This document shows, in pieces, positions 61,190-64,000 of a DNA stretch of 64,000 nt. Position 1 is the stretch's first letter. Every line of letters begins with the position of its first letter. The notes under the pieces are model-generated. The model ran no database searches. It saw nothing but the letters and a program-made list of their open reading frames with translations, and was not told the origin of the DNA. The DNA is taken from the NCBI RefSeq assembly GCF_013912005.1, contig NZ_JACESB010000012.1, positions 17,608 to 81,607 on the forward strand, given 5' to 3'. Source of the DNA: Brevundimonas sp. GTDB lineage: Bacteria; Pseudomonadota; Alphaproteobacteria; Caulobacterales; Caulobacteraceae. The position numbers were made by a program, and so were the translations under genes.

Positions 61190-62944
61190 ATGCGCCTGCG
61201 CTGGCTGAAGTCCCTGGCGGTGGCCGCCGCCCTGGCGGCCGTGACCTGTCCCACGGTCGCGCAGGAGGCGCCCGCCCAGGCCCGCCCCGGCCTCGGCTCG
61301 GGCGGGGACATCGTCAGCTACGGCCAGATTCACCAGCCGGTGATCGGACGGGGCGGCATGGTGGTCAGCCAGAGCGGCCTGGCCACACAGGTCGGGGTCG
61401 ACATCCTTCGCGGCGGGGGCAACGCCGTCGACGCCGCTGTGGCGGTCGCCTTCGCCGAGGCCGTGACCCTGCCGCGGGCCGGCAACATCGGCGGCGGCGG
61501 CTACATGCTGCTGCACATGGCGGCGACGGACGAGCGGCCGGCGGTGGATCTGGCCATCAACTACTACGGGGTGGCGCCGCGGGCGACGACGCCGGATCTG
61601 CTGCTGGACGACAACGGGCGTTTCGACCGCGGCGCGCCGGCCGGTTTCCTCAACGTGTCGGTGCCCGGCACCGTGGCGGGGCTCTGGGAGGCTCACCGCC
61701 GCTTCGGCTCCCTTCCGTGGGCCGATGTGGTGGCGCCGGCCGTGACGCTGGCGGAGGAGGGGGTGATCCTGACCGACGGGGAGGCGGACGCCACGGCGGG
61801 CCGGGCGGCCGTGCTGGCGCGCGACCCCGGCGCGCGCGAGGCCTATCTGAAGCCCGACGGGACGCCCTATCGCGCAGGCGAGTTGTTCCGACAGCCGCAG
61901 CTCGCCTGGAGCCTGCGGCAGATCCAGCAGGGGGGCGCCGACGCCTTCTACAGGGGCGAGTTGGCCCGGCGCATCGTCGCAGGCGTCCAGGCCGGCGGCG
62001 GCATCATGGATCTGCAGGACCTCGCCGATTATCGCGCCGAGGTGACCGACCCGATCTGGTCCAGTTACCGCGGGCGGCGCATCGCCGTCATGCCGCCGAC
62101 CGCGTCGGGGGTCAGCGTGGCCGAAGCCCTGAACCTGCTGGAGCATTTCCCTCTGCGGGAGATGGGCTGGGGCAGCTCCGACAGCCTCCATCTGATCGCC
62201 GAGGCGATGAAGGTGGTCTCGGCCGATCGCCGGCTGATCGGCGGCGGACCTCAGTGGCGGACCCCGGCGGCCGGCCTGGCCAGCAAGGGGTTCGCCGCGG
62301 AACGGGTGCGGCTGATCTCGGCCGACCGCGTGCTGGGCGAGGGCGACGTCGCCGCCGGCGATCCCTACCCATGGGAGAGCCCGGACACGACCCATTACTC
62401 GGTCGCCGATGCGGCGGGCAACGTGGTCAGCAACACCTACACCCTGTCCAACTCCTACGGCGCGCATGTCGCGCCCCCCGGAACCGGCATCCTGCTGAAC
62501 AACTCGCTCGACAACTTCTCCTGGGGGCGCCGGGAGGACGGCCCCGCCGCCAACCAGCCCGCTCCGGGAAAGCGGCTGGGTTCGACGATCACGCCGCTGA
62601 TCGTCTTCGGCGAGGACGACAGGCCGTGGCTGGTCACCGGGACGCCCGGCGGCGGCTACATCATCGCCACCATGGTGCAGTTGATCGTCAATGTGGTCGA
62701 TCATGACCTGAACATCGCCGAGGCGGCCATGAGGCCGCGGATCAACCAGGGGCCGGCGGGGCGTCCGCTCGAGCTCGAGGGCGGCTTCTCGCCGGAAGTG
62801 GAGCGGCTGCTGCGCGCCCGCGGCCACCGGACCCGGGGCTCGGCGACCATGGGCAGCACCCAGTCGATCATGATCGAGGGCGATCGATTCCTCGGAGCGG
62901 CCGACACCCGGCGGCCGGACGCGCTGGCGCTGGGGGTGCGCTAG
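61190..62944 (+). CDS. Gamma-glutamyltransferase family protein, divergent copy
   Basis: The protein is 584 aa and exported (LKSLAVAAALAAVTCPTVAQ). Ntn-hydrolase with catalytic Thr400 (SPDTTHYSVADAAG) and small-subunit motifs GKRLGSTITPLIV and TGTPGGGYIIATM. Unlike ggt upstream, the segment that normally holds the alpha-carboxylate arginine (xREMAP) reads NYYGVAPR, so the key arginine is missing at that position. It may therefore prefer substrates without a free alpha-carboxylate, or act on another acyl group. Last gene of the symporter-ggt-hydrolase-ggt operon. Confidence 0.9.
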   Translation: MRLRWLKSLAVAAALAAVTCPTVAQEAPAQARPGLGSGGDIVSYGQIHQPVIGRGGMVVSQSGLATQVGVDILRGGGNAVDAAVAVAFAEAVTLPRAGNIGGGGYMLLHMAATDERPAVDLAINYYGVAPRATTPDLLLDDNGRFDRGAPAGFLNVSVPGTVAGLWEAHRRFGSLPWADVVAPAVTLAEEGVILTDGEADATAGRAAVLARDPGAREAYLKPDGTPYRAGELFRQPQLAWSLRQIQQGGADAFYRGELARRIVAGVQAGGGIMDLQDLADYRAEVTDPIWSSYRGRRIAVMPPTASGVSVAEALNLLEHFPLREMGWGSSDSLHLIAEAMKVVSADRRLIGGGPQWRTPAAGLASKGFAAERVRLISADRVLGEGDVAAGDPYPWESPDTTHYSVADAAGNVVSNTYTLSNSYGAHVAPPGTGILLNNSLDNFSWGRREDGPAANQPAPGKRLGSTITPLIVFGEDDRPWLVTGTPGGGYIIATMVQLIVNVVDHDLNIAEAAMRPRINQGPAGRPLELEGGFSPEVERLLRARGHRTRGSATMGSTQSIMIEGDRFLGAADTRRPDALALGVR

Positions 62945-63146
62945 GTTGCGCCGCGGGGGCGGTTCGCCCCACCATGGCGCGGCTGATGACCTTCAAGCCG
63001 TTGGGCCGACATTGATGCGACGGAAGCGTTCGGAACAGGAGACCGGGGCCGAGGCGCCGCCGGCGATTGCACGACGGGCATCTCGCCGCGCCTTCGCACG
63101 TTGGAGGAGCAGCACCCTGGAGCCCGGCCGCCAGCCGGAGAGCCGC

Positions 63147-63728
63147 ATGATCCGACGTCTGTTGCGAAGCCTCGCCGCCGCCCTGCTGCTGGCGCTCGCC
63201 GCCGCTCCGGCCTGGGCCGAGGTGACGCTGACCTTCTACGCCCATCCCGGAGCCCGCATCCGCGGCGGCGAGCTGCTGTTCCCCCACGCCTTCGTGCACG
63301 CCGTCGGCGTCCTCGACGACACGGGGGAGCCGGTCGACTGGGCGGCGGGCTTCACGGCGAAGAACCCCGGACCGCAGTTGCTGTTCACGCGCGGGACGGG
63401 CGTGGTCCTCGAGCCCGACCCGCGCTACGTCGGCGAAGGGCGGCCCTATCTGCAGCTGACCGTCGCGGACGAGGTCTATCGCGCGGTCCGCGCCCGCGCC
63501 GACTGGTGGAACGGCCCCGAGGGCTCGGTCTACGAGCTGCGCCGGCGCAACTGCATCACCTTCGTGGCTGATCTCGCCCGCCTGGCGGGACTGCGGACCG
63601 CGGACGAACCGTCGATGAAGCCCGGGACCTTCCTTGAGGCCACGGCGGCGCTCAATCCGGCGGCGGCGTGGCGGGAGGGGGCCCTCGAGGCGACGGACCG
63701 GTCCCTGGACGCCGGCGCCGCGCGGTAG
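63147..63728 (+). CDS. Exported protein of unknown function with a conserved NCITF segment
   Basis: The protein is 193 aa with a signal peptide (LLRSLAAALLLALAAAPAWA). Mature residues include TLTFYAHPGARIRGGELLFP, HAFVHAVGVL and RRRNCITFVADLARLAGL. A histidine early and one cysteine late would fit a permuted papain-like (NlpC/P60-type) fold, but this is only a resemblance. I do not recognise the family. The ATG at 63147 opens the signal peptide; the 202 bases before it (62945-63146) hold no convincing gene. Confidence 0.75.
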   Translation: MIRRLLRSLAAALLLALAAAPAWAEVTLTFYAHPGARIRGGELLFPHAFVHAVGVLDDTGEPVDWAAGFTAKNPGPQLLFTRGTGVVLEPDPRYVGEGRPYLQLTVADEVYRAVRARADWWNGPEGSVYELRRRNCITFVADLARLAGLRTADEPSMKPGTFLEATAALNPAAAWREGALEATDRSLDAGAAR

Positions 63729-63863
63729 CCGCCGCCTCACGCGATCGTGAACCCGGGGCGGTCGGCGGGCGGGGAGGCGCGGCTGCGCCCCTCCTGAAAA
63801 CGATTGCATCTCCGAAAAAGTGAGCACTACAAACGAAATCAGTATCTTGGGGAGAGACTGATC

Positions 63864-64000
63864 ATGGCGCAGCGTCGGGTGAAAGAGCTGGTCGTCACGG
63901 TGGCGCTGGCGGCCATGCTCACGCCGCTGGCGGCGTGCGGGGGCGGGGGCGGAGCCAGCGGCAGCATCGTGACGCCCATTCCGCCGCCGCCCCCGCACGC
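63864..64000 (+). CDS. Start of a glycine/proline-rich lipoprotein, cut by window edge
   Basis: The ATG at 63864 follows GGGGAGAG. The 45 visible residues give a lipoprotein signal (ELVVTVALAAMLTPLAAC), then a Gly-rich run and PIPPPPP. This N-terminal pattern is typical of Caulobacterales S8 serine-protease autotransporters, but no catalytic part is visible, so that is only a guess. The upstream region (63729-63863) contains an imperfect GC-rich hairpin and an AT-richer promoter-like stretch. Confidence 0.7.
   Translation, partial: MAQRRVKELVVTVALAAMLTPLAACGGGGGASGSIVTPIPPPPPH

Noticed and set aside
62945-63146. Longer N terminus for the exported protein at 63147
   Set aside because: The extra 67 residues are Arg-rich without domain signal, and the signal peptide begins at the ATG at 63147.

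Overview
This is a high-GC, gene-dense stretch of an alphaproteobacterial chromosome, most likely Caulobacteraceae and probably Brevundimonas-like. The evidence is the zwf-pgl-edd Entner-Doudoroff order, four TonB-dependent receptors (TBDRs), a Caulobacter-type maltodextrin locus with a LacI regulator, many ATGA/GTGA start-stop overlaps, and no ABC sugar importers. Taxonomy is inferred from gene content only. I saw no rRNA, tRNA, CRISPR array, insertion sequence or prophage gene, and no gene-free gap exceeds 300 bases.

Layout. (1) 1-3961: Entner-Doudoroff operon zwf-pgl-edd on the minus strand, with edd cut by the window edge. (2) 4145-6360: a secreted protein with a duplicated domain, then a ferredoxin-reductase-type flavoprotein. 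(3) 6382-9494: siderophore-type TBDR plus a PiuC hydroxylase behind Fur-box-like repeats, followed by an orphan SMI1/KNR4 gene of different base composition. (4) 10258-16686: a minus-strand set of TBDR, PepSY, DUF2271, DUF4198, ApbE and a membrane-anchored diflavin reductase, which looks like a flavin-based electron route to the periplasm tied to metal uptake. (5) 16726-33107: a hybrid histidine kinase; a Mur-ligase/LD-carboxypeptidase pair; proteases; a fatty acid desaturase with a methyltransferase; a small membrane protein/XRE operon with two operators over its promoter; ubiA; ligD; amtB. (6) 33327-34389: two adjacent paralogous secreted proteins built from seven 12-residue tandem repeats that I cannot assign to a family. 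(7) 34496-35515: a UDP-glucuronate 4-epimerase. (8) 35554-50730: maltodextrin/starch use, with glucoamylase, MFS transporter, GH97, LacI, GH13 glucosidase, secreted alpha-amylase, TBDR and a second sugar MFS. (9) 50992-62944: LysR, DgcN, DgcA, TBDR, a glutamate-type symporter, two gamma-glutamyltransferases and a dienelactone-hydrolase-like enzyme. (10) 63147-64000: a secreted protein of unknown function and the start of a lipoprotein.

How it fits together. Region 8 is a coherent pathway: outer-membrane import of maltodextrins, periplasmic hydrolysis, inner-membrane uptake, then glucose breakdown through the Entner-Doudoroff enzymes of region 1. Region 9 is the most interesting system. DgcN/DgcA convert D-glutamate to L-glutamate through N-acetylated intermediates; here they sit with an outer-membrane receptor, two exported gamma-glutamyltransferases and an acidic amino acid symporter. 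This suggests a complete route for harvesting gamma-linked, possibly D-glutamate-containing, polymers or peptides. Regions 3 and 4 share Fur-like inverted repeats, which suggests a common iron response.
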